From Paracoccus aminovorans (GTDB taxonomy: Bacteria > Pseudomonadota > Alphaproteobacteria > Rhodobacterales > Rhodobacteraceae), in contig NZ_LN832559.1 in assembly GCF_900005615.1 (NCBI RefSeq), positions 2,681,001-2,745,000 of the forward strand: a stretch of DNA of 64,000 nt. The letters are read 5' to 3'. The notes under the pieces were generated by a model. The model searched no databases. It had not been told where the DNA came from and saw only the letters and a list, made by a program, of their open reading frames with translations. The position numbers and the translations under genes are program-made. Below, one piece after another: positions 27,130 through 35,692 of the stretch (the first letter of the stretch is position 1; each line of letters opens with the position of its first letter).

Positions 27130-27942
27130 TCATTGCTCCTGGCCCATCTCCTCGACCTGCACCCGCACCGCCAGGCTTTCCCGGCCCGGGCCGAAGGCGG
27201 TGCCGCGCACCGGCGCCGCATCGTCGGCATCGTGGCCCGAGCCGAGCCGCACATAGCGGTCGTCCGGGCAGCAGCCGTTGGCGGCGTCGAAGCCCACCCA
27301 GCCCAGGGCGCCGACATGGATCTCGGCCCAGGCATGGGCGGCGTCATGCGGCTGGCCGTCGATATTGGAATGCAGATAGCCCGAGACATAGCGCGCCGGC
27401 AGGTCCCGTTCGCGGGCGCAGGCGATCAGCGCATGGGCATGGTCCTGGCAGACCCCCTGCCCCAGGGCCAGGGCCTGCGCGGCCGAGGTCTGGGCCCCGG
27501 TCACGCCCGGCTCATAGGCGATGGCGCGGGCCACGGCGGCCGACAGCCGATGCGCCAGATCCAGCGCATCCTCGCCACCCTCGGCATGGGCCAGGTCGCG
27601 CAGGGCGGCGTCGCCGGCGGTCAGCGCGGTCGGCCGCAGATAGACCAGCGGGCTGATCGTCTCGCGGTGACCGCGCAGCACGCCGGCGGTGTCGCGGGTC
27701 TCGACCTCGCCGGCGACGGCGACGGTGACCTCGTCGGCCGGGCCGCGCACCGTCCAGGCTTCGATCCAGTCGCCGGCGCCGTCGCGAAAGCCCGCGCCGC
27801 GCTGGCCGCCGGCGACCGCGATCCGCCAGTCCGTCACCCGTTGCCCGGCGTGGATCGAAGGCGTCAGCCGCAGGCTCTGCACCAACCCCCGCACCGGATG
27901 GTCGTAGCGATAGCCCGTCTCATGGGTGATCTTCAGCCGCAT
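27130..27942 (-). CDS. Transglutaminase-like protein
   Basis: 270 residues. The first 100 form the bacterial transglutaminase N-terminal beta domain (MRLKITHETGYRYDHPVRG, LRLTPSIHAGQRV). The papain-like core has the catalytic Cys in LGQGVCQDHAHALI (about residue 163), the His in DAAHAWAEIHVG and the Asp in WVGFDAANGC, so the triad is complete. There is no signal peptide, so it is cytoplasmic. The family may hydrolyse or transfer amide bonds; a role in removing or attaching peptide adducts has been proposed from genomic context. It starts 9 bp after the alpha-E gene stop, which indicates coupled expression. Confidence 0.92.
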   Translation of the reverse strand: MRLKITHETGYRYDHPVRGLVQSLRLTPSIHAGQRVTDWRIAVAGGQRGAGFRDGAGDWIEAWTVRGPADEVTVAVAGEVETRDTAGVLRGHRETISPLVYLRPTALTAGDAALRDLAHAEGGEDALDLAHRLSAAVARAIAYEPGVTGAQTSAAQALALGQGVCQDHAHALIACARERDLPARYVSGYLHSNIDGQPHDAAHAWAEIHVGALGWVGFDAANGCCPDDRYVRLGSGHDADDAAPVRGTAFGPGRESLAVRVQVEEMGQEQ

Positions 27943-27951
27943 GCCGCCCCC

Positions 27952-28911
27952 CTACATCCGTCCGCTCAGATAATCCTCGTGCACGGCGTTCGAGATGCCG
28001 GCCACCTCGTTGATCAACCAGGACAGGAACTCGTGCAGCCCTTCGTCGAAGATCGCCTCGATGTCGCGGGCCATCAGCGCGTCGAGCGTCGCCCGCGCCT
28101 GGACCGAGGCGGTGGCCGGCGCCTGCTCGCCATAGCGCCGCGCCAGACCGTCCAGGTGCCAAACCGCCTCGTAGAGCGAGGTCAGCAGCGAGCGCGGGCT
28201 TTCCCCGTTCAGGATCAGGAAATGCGCCACCTTGCTGGCGGTCACCTCGCCGCCATAGGCCCAGTGAAAGGCCCGATGCGCGGAAAGCGCCCGCAGGATC
28301 ACCTGCCACTGGTAATTGTCGAGACCGGAGCCGACGAACTCCACCCGCGGCAGCAGCACGAAATACTTCACGTCCAGAAGCCGGGCCGTGGCGTCCGCGC
28401 GCTCCAGCGCATAGCCCAGGTTCACGAAATGCCAGCCGTCGTTGCGCAGCTGCGTCGCGTTGATGGCGCCGCGGACGGTGGCGCCGTGGCGGGTGGTGAA
28501 ATCGGTCAGCATCGGCGTGTCCAGCCGCTGGCGCGGCTGCCTCTCCAGCGCCCGCAGCTCTTGGTAGGCGGTGTTCAGCGCGTCCCAGACCTGGCTGGTC
28601 AGCGCCGTGCGGACGATGCGCCCGCCCTCGCGCGCCTGCCCCAGGCACGAGACGACCGAGGACGGGTTGCCCTGGTCGAAGAACAGCCAATCCACCAGGT
28701 TTTCCTGGTTGATGGCGTCGCCGTGGCGCCCGGCGAAGGCCTCGCGCGCGCCCGAGGCCCGCAAAAGCGATTCCCATTCGTTGCGATAGCCCTCGGCCGT
28801 GTTCGGCAGCAGGGTGATGCGCTCGCCCACGTCCAGAAGCCGGGCGGCGGTTTCGGCGCGTTCCAGGTGGCGACCCATCCAGAACAGGTTGGCGGCGGTG
28901 CGGCTGAGCAT
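27952..28911 (-). CDS. Alpha-E domain protein (DUF403)
   Basis: 319 residues, nearly all helical, starting MLSRTAANLFWMGRHLERAE, a strongly conserved opening of this family. Other recognisable pieces are NPSSVVSCLGQAREGGRIVR, WHFVNLGYALERADATARLL and FLILNGESPRSLLTSLYEAV. The family has no known catalytic residues and is always found with the circularly permuted ATP-grasp enzyme, of which it is the presumed partner subunit. It lies 14 bp downstream of that gene. The start at 28911 gives the family-typical N-terminus; the longer open frame belongs to the gene upstream. Confidence 0.92.
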   Translation of the reverse strand: MLSRTAANLFWMGRHLERAETAARLLDVGERITLLPNTAEGYRNEWESLLRASGAREAFAGRHGDAINQENLVDWLFFDQGNPSSVVSCLGQAREGGRIVRTALTSQVWDALNTAYQELRALERQPRQRLDTPMLTDFTTRHGATVRGAINATQLRNDGWHFVNLGYALERADATARLLDVKYFVLLPRVEFVGSGLDNYQWQVILRALSAHRAFHWAYGGEVTASKVAHFLILNGESPRSLLTSLYEAVWHLDGLARRYGEQAPATASVQARATLDALMARDIEAIFDEGLHEFLSWLINEVAGISNAVHEDYLSGRM

Positions 28912-28925
28912 GGCTGGCCCCTTTC

Positions 28926-30338
28926 CTATTCCGACAGGACCCAGGTGTCCTTGACCCCGCCGCCCTGCGACGAGTTCACCACCAGCGAGCCCTCGCGCAG
29001 CGCCACCCGGGTCAGACCGCCCTGCACCAGCTCGATCCGGTCGCCGCACAGGCAGAAGGGCCGCAGGTCGACATGGCGCGGCGCGATGCCCTCTTCGACG
29101 AAGGTCGGGCTGGTCGACAGCGCCAGCGTCGGCTGGGCGATGTAGTTGCCGGGATTGGCGCGGATGCGCTCGGCGAAGGCGTCGATCTCGGCCCGGGTGG
29201 CGCGGGGGCCGATCAGCATGCCGTAGCCGCCCGAGCCATGCACCTCCTTGACCACCAGGTCCTTGAGATTGGCCAGGACATAGCGGCAGTCCTCTTCCTG
29301 CCACAGGGTCCAGGTCCGGACGTTGGGCAGCAGCGGCTCTTCGCCCAGATAGAAGCGGATCATCTCGGGGACGAAGGCATAGACCGCCTTGTCGTCCGCC
29401 ACCCCCGCGCCCGGGGCCGAGGCGATGGCGACCCCGCCCGAGCGATAGACATCCATCAGCCCCGGCACGCCCAGCACGGAATCGCGGCGAAAGCACAGCG
29501 GGTCCAGGAAGGGATCGTCGATCCGGCGATAGATCACGTCCACCCGCCTGGGCCCCTGGGTCGTGCGCATGTAGACGAAGCCCCCGTCCACGAACAGGTC
29601 GCTGCCCTCGACCAGTTCGACGCCCATCAGGTTGGCCAGAAAGCTGTGTTCGTAATAGGCGCTGTTGTAGGGGCCGGGGGTCAGGATGACGATGGTGGGC
29701 GCGCCCTCGCATTTCGCCGGCGCCACGCTGGCCAGGGTCCGGCGCAGCAGTTCGGAATACTGGTCCACCGGCTCTATGCGGTTGTGGCGGAACAGGCCCG
29801 GGAACATGCGCATCATGATCTCGCGGTTCTCCAGCATGTAGCTGACGCCCGAGGGGGTGCGGCAGTTGTCTTCGAGCACGAAGAACTCGTCGCGGCCGGT
29901 GCGCACGATGTCGATGCCGACGATATGCGAGAACACCCCCCGCGGCGGCACGAAGCCGACCACGGCCTTTTCATAGGCGGCGTTCTGATAGACCAGCCGG
30001 GCCGGGATGCGGCCGGCGCGAATGATCTCTCCGCGGCCGTAGACATCGCGCAGGAAGGCGTTCAGCGCCCGGGCGCGCTGCTTGATGCCGCGTTCCAGCT
30101 TGCGCCATTCGGCTTGCAGGAACACCCGCGGCATCATGTCGAAGGGGATCAGCCGGTCCGGGTCGCCGCCCTCGCCATAGACGGCGAAGGTGATGCCGAT
30201 GCGGCGGAACAGCGCCTCGGCCTCGGCCTGCTTCATCTGGCGCATCTCGGCCGGCATGGTCTCGATCCAGTCGGCCAGCATGGCATAGGGCGCCCTGACC
30301 CCGGTTTCGCCCGCCATTTCATCGTAAAACATCGTCAT
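28926..30338 (-). CDS. Circularly permuted ATP-grasp enzyme (DUF404/DUF407)
   Basis: 470 residues. Landmarks are MFYDEMAGETGVRAPYAML at the N-terminus, VGIDIVRTGRDEFFVLEDN and RTPSGVSYMLENREIMMRMF (about 145-185), VILTPGPYNSAYYEHSFLA, and a C-terminal nucleotide-binding half with KDLVVKEVHGSGGYGMLIGP. ATP-grasp enzymes join a carboxylate to an amine or thiol through an acyl phosphate; this group is predicted to be a peptide or amide ligase. The start at 30338 has AGAGG six bases upstream. It leads the four-gene cassette ATP-grasp, alpha-E, transglutaminase, Anbu. The reaction has not been assigned to my knowledge. Confidence 0.92.
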   Translation of the reverse strand: MTMFYDEMAGETGVRAPYAMLADWIETMPAEMRQMKQAEAEALFRRIGITFAVYGEGGDPDRLIPFDMMPRVFLQAEWRKLERGIKQRARALNAFLRDVYGRGEIIRAGRIPARLVYQNAAYEKAVVGFVPPRGVFSHIVGIDIVRTGRDEFFVLEDNCRTPSGVSYMLENREIMMRMFPGLFRHNRIEPVDQYSELLRRTLASVAPAKCEGAPTIVILTPGPYNSAYYEHSFLANLMGVELVEGSDLFVDGGFVYMRTTQGPRRVDVIYRRIDDPFLDPLCFRRDSVLGVPGLMDVYRSGGVAIASAPGAGVADDKAVYAFVPEMIRFYLGEEPLLPNVRTWTLWQEEDCRYVLANLKDLVVKEVHGSGGYGMLIGPRATRAEIDAFAERIRANPGNYIAQPTLALSTSPTFVEEGIAPRHVDLRPFCLCGDRIELVQGGLTRVALREGSLVVNSSQGGGVKDTWVLSE

Positions 30339-30566
30339 CTGCCACCTCTGCCGCTGCCTACGATCTTCGCAACCGGGCGCGCGCTGTCCACGGCCCGCCC
30401 GGCTCCGGCGCATCGGTTTTTCTGCTTTGCCCGGCGAGTCGTGGTTTCTGCCGAAAATCAAGGCAGATATGCGGCCCGAAGTTCCGCCCGCGCCAGAAAA
30501 CAGCGCTGCGACAGGCCAAGGGCGCCGCACGGTCCGCGGCGCCCCGGCCGTGCCGTCGGCGGCGGG

Positions 30567-32984
30567 CTAGATGACGATCAGGTCGTCGCGCAGCGCATTG
30601 ATGTCGCCAAAGCCGTTCAGCGTCAGCGTATTGCCCTGGCCGAAGTCGAAGACGGTATTGCCGCCGACCACCCGTGCAAAGGCCAGCACCTGCGCCACGT
30701 TGCGCGCGCCGCCGCCCCAGAGCGCATCGTCGATGCGCAGGGTGTCCACGTCGTCCTGGAAATCCAGGATCACGTCGCGTCCCGCCTGGAAGGCGAAGTG
30801 ATCGGCGCCCAGGCTGCCGATCATCGTGTCGTCGCCCAGCCCGCCGATCACCAGATCGTCGCCCGGCCCGCCGTGCAGCAGGTCGTTGCCCATCCCGCCG
30901 TGCAGCAGATCGTTTCCGGCGCCGCCCCACAGCACGTCATTGCCCATTCCGCCCAGCAGCGTGTCGTTGCCGCCCGCCCCGAACAGCGTGTCGTCGCCCA
31001 GAAGCCCGCTCAGCTGGTTGGCGAGGGCATTGCCGGTCATGCGGTTACCCAACGCGTTTCCGGTGCCGTTCTGGGCCGCGTTCCCGATCAGCTCCAAGTT
31101 TTCCAGATTCGCGCCCAGCGTCAGCGAGACCATCGCCCGCACGGTATCGATGCCCTGGCCGGCCTGTTCGCGGATCACGTCGTTGCCGTCGGTGACATAG
31201 ATGTCGGCGCCGAGCCCGCCGATCATCAGATCGCGCCCGGCACCGCCGTTCAGCAGGTCATTGCCCAGCCCGCCGTTCAGCGTGTCGTTGCCGCCTCCGC
31301 CCAGCAGCGTGTCATCGCCCGCCAGCCCGTAGAGCTGGTTGGCATGGGCATTGCCGATCAGCCGGTTCGCCAGCCCGTTGCCGGTGCCGTTCTGCGGCGC
31401 ATTCCCGATCAGCACCAGGTTTTCCAGATTCGCGCCCAGCGTCAGCGAGACAGTCGAGCGCACGGTGTCGATGCCGGCATTCTCGGCCTCGACCACGCGG
31501 TCCTGAAGCGTATCGACGAAATACAGGTCGTTGCCGACGCCACCCTGCATCAGGTCGGCGCCGCGGCCGCCCACCAGCGTGTCGTTACCGCCGTTGCCAC
31601 GCAGCGTGTCGTTGCCGGCACCGCCATACAGCTGATTGTGGGCGAAATTCCCGATGACCAGGTCGTGACCGCTGCCGGCCCGCATGTTCTCGATCACCGT
31701 GCCCTGCGCGATCGAGATATTGCCGATCAGGCCATAGGCATCGGACACCGTGCCCGGCTGCAGCGAGATGCGCTGGTTCCGGCTGTCCCGCGACAGGTCC
31801 AGCAGGTCGATGCCGCCCTGGTCGAAGATGGTGAAGGCGATGTCGTCGCGGGTGTTCGCATTGCGCAGCAGGTTGGCGATGGCGGCATAGGCGGGGCCGG
31901 CATTGGTCTGCTCGCCATAGCTGTTGTTGCCGGTGCGGATGGCGGTCGGGCCATAGAGGCTCTGAATCGCGAGGATGTCGGCGATCATCGCCGAGGCGAT
32001 GAAGGCATAGCTGGCATCCACCGTCGTGTTGTCGTCCTGCGAGAAATAGGACATGACCGAGGCCTGCCAGCTGTCGTTCAGATAGTGGTTGTCCAGGCCA
32101 TAGGTGGCATTGCCGTTGTAGTTGCCGGCATGGCCCAGACCCAGGGCATGGCCGATCTCGTGGATATAGGTCTGGAAGCTGTAGCTGTTGAAGCCGGTCC
32201 CATAGGCCCGCAGCCAGCCGGTCCCGACATTGACCTCGGAGCTGAGGATGGTGCCGCCCCTGGTGATCGAGCTGGACCAGGCGTTGTTGGGGTCGCTGTC
32301 GTCGAAGTGGATGTGGATGGGCGCGTTCGGGCCGGCGTGGCGGTTGAAGCGGATGCCGGTCACCGCCTCCCAGGCGGACAGCGCCATGTCGGCCAGGGCG
32401 CGGCCGGCGGCGGTCAGGCCGGACAGGTCCACGTTCAGCACGTCGCCCTGGCCCACGTCGAAGGATCGGCGCGCACTGCCGTTGCTTTGCCAGAAGCCGT
32501 CGGTCAGCTGGCGGGCGATCTCGGGCATGGTGAAGTTGCGCAGCGAGGGGGCGGCCGAGATCGACAGGCTGTAATTGCCCGAATAGTAATCGGCGAAGCT
32601 GCCGGCCTCGAGGTAATACGCCCCGGCCTGAGTCACCTTCAGGATCAGCCGCGCATTGTGGCCGCCGCCGCTGTCGTCGTCATAGGCGATGGTCACGCCC
32701 GCGCCGTTCATCACCCGCAGATAGGGGTCGTAGACCCCGGCGCCGCCGCGGGAATCCAGGGTGACGATATAGTTGCCGGGCTGCAGCTGCACCCGGACCC
32801 AATCCGCATCGCCGGCGCCCAGGAAACCGTTGAACGTATCGCCGACATTGATGCGGTAGCCGGTCGCGGTCGTTTCCGGGGCATCCGTCCCCTCGACCCG
32901 GATCGCGCGCGACACCGCGGCATCGGGGCCGGCCGCCCGGCTCCAGTCCGGGGCGAAAAGGTCGGAGTTCAGGGGATGGGTCAT
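30567..32984 (-). CDS. Serralysin-like M10 metalloprotease with RTX repeats
   Basis: 805 residues, no signal peptide. Residues 40-145 resemble a pre-peptidase (PPC-like) beta domain. Residues 150-350 are the zinc protease: HEIGHALGLGH (about 274, HExxHxxGxxH) and Met-turn SVMSYF (about 308). An M10 C-terminal region follows, then two RTX blocks (GGAGNDTLRGNGGND, GGGGNDTLNGGLGND and many more) separated by two copies of a linker that reads SLTLGANLENL. It would be exported by a type I system and activated by calcium outside the cell. I prefer the ATG at 32984, preceded by AAGGA seven bases upstream, over a TTG at 33005. It lies 21 bp behind the small exported-protein gene. Confidence 0.93.
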   Translation of the reverse strand: MTHPLNSDLFAPDWSRAAGPDAAVSRAIRVEGTDAPETTATGYRINVGDTFNGFLGAGDADWVRVQLQPGNYIVTLDSRGGAGVYDPYLRVMNGAGVTIAYDDDSGGGHNARLILKVTQAGAYYLEAGSFADYYSGNYSLSISAAPSLRNFTMPEIARQLTDGFWQSNGSARRSFDVGQGDVLNVDLSGLTAAGRALADMALSAWEAVTGIRFNRHAGPNAPIHIHFDDSDPNNAWSSSITRGGTILSSEVNVGTGWLRAYGTGFNSYSFQTYIHEIGHALGLGHAGNYNGNATYGLDNHYLNDSWQASVMSYFSQDDNTTVDASYAFIASAMIADILAIQSLYGPTAIRTGNNSYGEQTNAGPAYAAIANLLRNANTRDDIAFTIFDQGGIDLLDLSRDSRNQRISLQPGTVSDAYGLIGNISIAQGTVIENMRAGSGHDLVIGNFAHNQLYGGAGNDTLRGNGGNDTLVGGRGADLMQGGVGNDLYFVDTLQDRVVEAENAGIDTVRSTVSLTLGANLENLVLIGNAPQNGTGNGLANRLIGNAHANQLYGLAGDDTLLGGGGNDTLNGGLGNDLLNGGAGRDLMIGGLGADIYVTDGNDVIREQAGQGIDTVRAMVSLTLGANLENLELIGNAAQNGTGNALGNRMTGNALANQLSGLLGDDTLFGAGGNDTLLGGMGNDVLWGGAGNDLLHGGMGNDLLHGGPGDDLVIGGLGDDTMIGSLGADHFAFQAGRDVILDFQDDVDTLRIDDALWGGGARNVAQVLAFARVVGGNTVFDFGQGNTLTLNGFGDINALRDDLIVI

Positions 32985-33005
32985 ATCAAAATCCTTGATG
33001 GTCAA

Positions 33006-33383
33006 TCATTTGGGATGCGAAAGCGTCTGGTCCAGCAACAGCCGCGCCAGCTGCTGGATCTGCCGGTCCGAGATCGCGGCGCGGTCCGTCACCGTCAATT
33101 CCAGCTCCGGCCCCTCGCGGCGGGCGCCGCCCTCATCGACCGTCAGCCGCGCGCGCAGCAGGTCCGGGCGCGGGCTGCGCGCGTGCAGCGTCAGGCGCAG
33201 CGCGGTCTGATCCCCGGCGCTCTCGCGGTTCAGGCTGCGCAATTCCTGCCCGACCGCAGCGCACAGGCGCCCCGTCAGCGCATCCTCTGAACCGGGGCAG
33301 GTCAGGTCGGCCGGACCGGCCTGGGCCGCTCCGCTCATGGTGCAGGCCGCGAGCAGGATCGCGGGCAGAAGGGCGGGGCGCAT
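33006..33383 (-). CDS. Small exported protein of unknown function upstream of the metalloprotease
   Basis: 125 residues with a signal peptide (MRPALLPAILLAACTMSGAAQAG; cleavage near AQA, or a lipobox-like LLAAC). The mature part has two cysteines (LTCPGSEDALTGRLCAAV), a beta-rich middle (ALRLTLHARSPRPDLLRARL) and a helical end. I do not recognise a family. Serralysins are often accompanied by a periplasmic inhibitor of about this size (Inh/AprI), but I see no match to that lipocalin-like barrel. It is the first gene of a two-gene unit, with its stop 21 bp before the protease start codon. Confidence 0.7.
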   Translation of the reverse strand: MRPALLPAILLAACTMSGAAQAGPADLTCPGSEDALTGRLCAAVGQELRSLNRESAGDQTALRLTLHARSPRPDLLRARLTVDEGGARREGPELELTVTDRAAISDRQIQQLARLLLDQTLSHPK

Positions 33384-33549
33384 GGAGGCATCTCTTGTCC
33401 GGGGTCGTCGTCCGTCAGACGAAAATAACCCGCGGGCCGGGGACGCTTCAACGGCGCCGGGGCTGCCCTTTGGGACAGGTCGGCGACGCCCGCGCCGGGA
33501 AGATGCGAAGCATTTTCTCTTTCTGGGGCCGGCCGCGAACCGCCGGCGC

Positions 33550-33563
33550 TTACCGGACGGTAA
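33550..33563. promoter_or_regulatory. Perfect palindrome in the STAS gene promoter region
   Basis: TTACCG-GA-CGGTAA is a perfect 6-bp inverted repeat, 50 bp upstream of the STAS start and inside the 230-bp divergent region (33384-33613). Its size and position suit a dimeric repressor or activator site. The regulator is unknown. Confidence 0.35.
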
Positions 33564-33613
33564 CCTTTTGGCGCTAGACCGGGCCAAAGGGAACCACAAG
33601 GCCGGAGCCGAAG

Positions 33614-33958
33614 ATGCAACTGACATTGCTGCCCCAGCAGGACGGGCTGACGATCCGCGTCGACGAAAGGCGCCTGGATGCGGCCATCGCCACCGCCTTC
33701 AAGGACCGGGTGCGCAGCATGATCGGCGAAGGCGGGCCGCCGGTGACGCTGGACCTGGGCGGGGTGGATTTCATGGACAGCTCGGGTCTGGGCGCGGTGA
33801 TCGCGATCTTCAAGGCCATGCCGCCCGACCGCGCGCTGGTGCTGACGCGGCTGACCCCGAATGTCGAGCGGGTGTTCCGGCTGACGCGGATGGACACGGT
33901 GCTGAACATCCGCCACGATCCGACGGACGCACCCCGACAGGAAAGCCCGCACGGATGA
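33614..33958 (+). CDS. STAS-domain anti-sigma factor antagonist
   Basis: 114 residues covering a whole STAS fold: LPQQDGLTIRVDERRLDAA, VTLDLGGVDF, the phosphorylation loop MDSSGLGAVIAIF (Ser about 57-58) and LTRLTPNVERVFRL. Such proteins (SpoIIAA/RsbV) are phosphorylated by a cognate kinase and, when dephosphorylated, bind it to free a target. The stop overlaps the start of the kinase gene by ATGA. A GGAGCCGAAG ribosome site precedes the start. Confidence 0.9.
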   Translation: MQLTLLPQQDGLTIRVDERRLDAAIATAFKDRVRSMIGEGGPPVTLDLGGVDFMDSSGLGAVIAIFKAMPPDRALVLTRLTPNVERVFRLTRMDTVLNIRHDPTDAPRQESPHG

Positions 33959-34515
33959 GCGCCCTATCCCCTCAGGCAGACAAGCGGCTGCGCCAGCTTC
34001 CGCCGGGGAAACGGCCGATGTTCCACCGCATCTTCCGCGCCGACCCGGAAACCGTGCGCGCCGCGCTGGTCTTCCTGCGGCAAAGATTCGACGGCAGCGC
34101 CGAGGACGAGGTGATCGCCAAGCTGGAACTGGCCTTGGCCGAGGTGCTGAACAATATCTGCGAACACGGCACCATGACCGAGGCGATGCGGCTGGACGGC
34201 CAGCCGCACGCGCCGCTGATCCACCTTTGCGTCGCCCGCCATGTCGGCGGCATCGCCTGCGCGGTGACCGACGACGGCCGGCCGCTGCCGCTGTCCTGCC
34301 TGGATCCGCGCGACCTGCCCTTCGTCCCGGGCGACGGCACCGGCATCCTGCGGCTGCCCGAAGGCGGTTTCGGCTGGTTCCTGATCCAGGAACTGACGGC
34401 CTCGCTGAGCTATTTCCGCGAGGGGCGCCGCAACTTCCTGGCCTTCATCGTGCCGGTGACCGAACCGCTGATGCAATGCCCGCCCGCCGCCCCTCCCGCA
34501 GGCGCGGCGTCGTGA
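33955..34515 (+). CDS. RsbW/SpoIIAB-like histidine-kinase-type ATPase (anti-sigma kinase)
   Basis: 186 residues. The GHKL ATPase N-box is LALAEVLNNICEHG, followed by CAVTDDGRPLPL (G1-like box), and EGGFGWFLIQEL (G2-like). It should phosphorylate the STAS partner encoded immediately upstream (4-bp overlap) and hold or release a target. No sigma factor or PP2C phosphatase lies nearby, so the output is not evident; in alphaproteobacteria similar pairs control secretion or biofilm functions. The Pro/Ala-rich C-terminus (PPAAPPAGAAS) is probably disordered. Confidence 0.87.
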   Translation: MSALSPQADKRLRQLPPGKRPMFHRIFRADPETVRAALVFLRQRFDGSAEDEVIAKLELALAEVLNNICEHGTMTEAMRLDGQPHAPLIHLCVARHVGGIACAVTDDGRPLPLSCLDPRDLPFVPGDGTGILRLPEGGFGWFLIQELTASLSYFREGRRNFLAFIVPVTEPLMQCPPAAPPAGAAS

Positions 34516-34552
34516 CCGTCGCCGGATAAGCGGCCGGCAGCCCCTGCCACCG

Positions 34553-34885
34553 CTAGTTCAGACCGAATTGCAGCGGATAGCGGCCATCCTGGAATTCGCC
34601 GAACATCTCGGTGACCTCGGGATGCTCCAGCGGCTCGCCCGACGGGTCGGGCATCAGGTTCTGCTCGGACACATAGGCGACATAGAAGGTGGCCTCGGTC
34701 TCGGCATAAAGATGATAGAATGGCTGATTGCGCGAGGGACGCGATTCCTCGGGAATGGATTCATACCATTCCTCGGTGTTCGAGAATTCCGGATCCACGT
34801 CGAAGATCACCCCGCGGAACGGATGTTCGCGATGGCGGACCACCTGGCCCAGGCTGTATTTGGCCGACTTGGACGGAATCTGCAT
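34553..34885 (-). CDS. hspQ: Heat shock protein HspQ
   Basis: 110 residues of the HspQ/YccV family: KYSLGQVVRHREHPFRGVIF, DVDPEFSNTEEWYESIP, QPFYHLYAETEATFYVAYVS. In E. coli the protein binds hemimethylated DNA and acts as a specificity factor for Lon. The start at 34885 follows AAGGA. It converges on the kinase gene with 37 bp between stops. Confidence 0.93.
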   Translation of the reverse strand: MQIPSKSAKYSLGQVVRHREHPFRGVIFDVDPEFSNTEEWYESIPEESRPSRNQPFYHLYAETEATFYVAYVSEQNLMPDPSGEPLEHPEVTEMFGEFQDGRYPLQFGLN

Positions 34886-35159
34886 CACATCCTTCCCATT
34901 TGGCGCGGCTCTTACAGCCAGCCGGCGTCGGAGTCCACCTGCCGGACAAAGATTGCGCCGCCCGCTCCGGCTTTTGCCGCCGGACGCTTGGCCGCCGCGG
35001 CGGCGGCCCGGTCCGGGCATCCGGGACGTGCGGATCTCGATCAAGCCGGCTCTCACCAGAGCGCACACCCGCCGTTCGGGCCACGAACGCGATGCGGGTC
35101 CGTCCTCCTCCTACCCCGGCGGCTGGTAGCCTTTTTGGCTCAAAGGACATCCTCCACCC
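34886..35159. other. Gap between hspQ and creA with small hairpins
   Basis: A 274-bp non-coding stretch. It must carry the leftward hspQ promoter, though no clear RpoH-type sequence was found. On the plus strand GCTCT-cacc-AGAGC (35050-35063), CGTTCG-ggcca-CGAACG (35073-35089) and GGCT-ggt-AGCC followed by five T (35121-35136) occur in series. This could be a small RNA or chance. No tRNA fold is present. Confidence 0.25.
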
Positions 35160-35621
35160 TCAGCGCGCGGGCAAGGCTTCCCCCGGCTCCAGCGCCACGG
35201 TCGAGATCGACATCTTCGCCGAGCCCTCCTTCACCTGATCGGCATGGGCCAGATAGATCAGCACCTGGTTCTGCTCGTCATAGATCCGCTTCACCCGCAG
35301 CGACTTGAAGATAAGCGAGCGCGAGGCGCTGAACACGTCCTCGCCCTTGGGCCCGCGACGGATGTCGCCGATCCTGATCGGCCCCGTGCGCGAGCATTCG
35401 ATGGCCGAGTTCGACGGATCCTCGAACCAGTTGCCCTGGCTCAGTCGGTCGATCATCGAGCGGTCGAAATAGGCCAGATGACAGGTCACGCCCTGCACCT
35501 GCGGATCGGCGATGGCCTCGATGACGATGTCGTTGCCGACCCAGTCCACGCCGACCTTGCCGACCACATCGGCGGCCGCCGGCGCCGCAGCCAGGCCCAA
35601 GGCGGCAATCCATTTCAGCAT
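35160..35621 (-). CDS. creA: CreA family protein
   Basis: 153 residues with a signal peptide (MLKWIAALGLAAAPAAADV). The mature protein is typical CreA: VGKVGVDWVGNDIVIEAIAD, VTCHLAYFDRSMIDRL, EDPSNSAIECSRTGPI and SLRVKRIYDEQNQVLIYLAH. CreA is a periplasmic protein of unknown function, widespread in proteobacteria. The start has GAGGAGG upstream. It lies 71 bp downstream of the Na/Pi symporter gene. Confidence 0.92.
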   Translation of the reverse strand: MLKWIAALGLAAAPAAADVVGKVGVDWVGNDIVIEAIADPQVQGVTCHLAYFDRSMIDRLSQGNWFEDPSNSAIECSRTGPIRIGDIRRGPKGEDVFSASRSLIFKSLRVKRIYDEQNQVLIYLAHADQVKEGSAKMSISTVALEPGEALPAR

Positions 35622-35692
35622 CTTGACCTCCTCAGCGCCCCGGCCGCCCCGCGGGAACGTGCCATCCGCCTTTCCCTGCTGTTGCACCCGAA

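Noticed and set aside
32985..33005. TTG start for the metalloprotease, 7 codons upstream
   Set aside because: The ATG at 32984 has a well-spaced AAGGA, while TTG would add only TIKDFD without a ribosome site of its own.
33006..33383. Assigning the small exported protein as an Inh/AprI serralysin inhibitor
   Set aside because: Size and position fit, but no motif of that lipocalin-like family is visible, so the function is left open.
35040..35130. A possible tRNA in the hspQ-creA gap
   Set aside because: Short hairpins are present but no T-arm consensus, anticodon stem or acceptor stem can be assembled.
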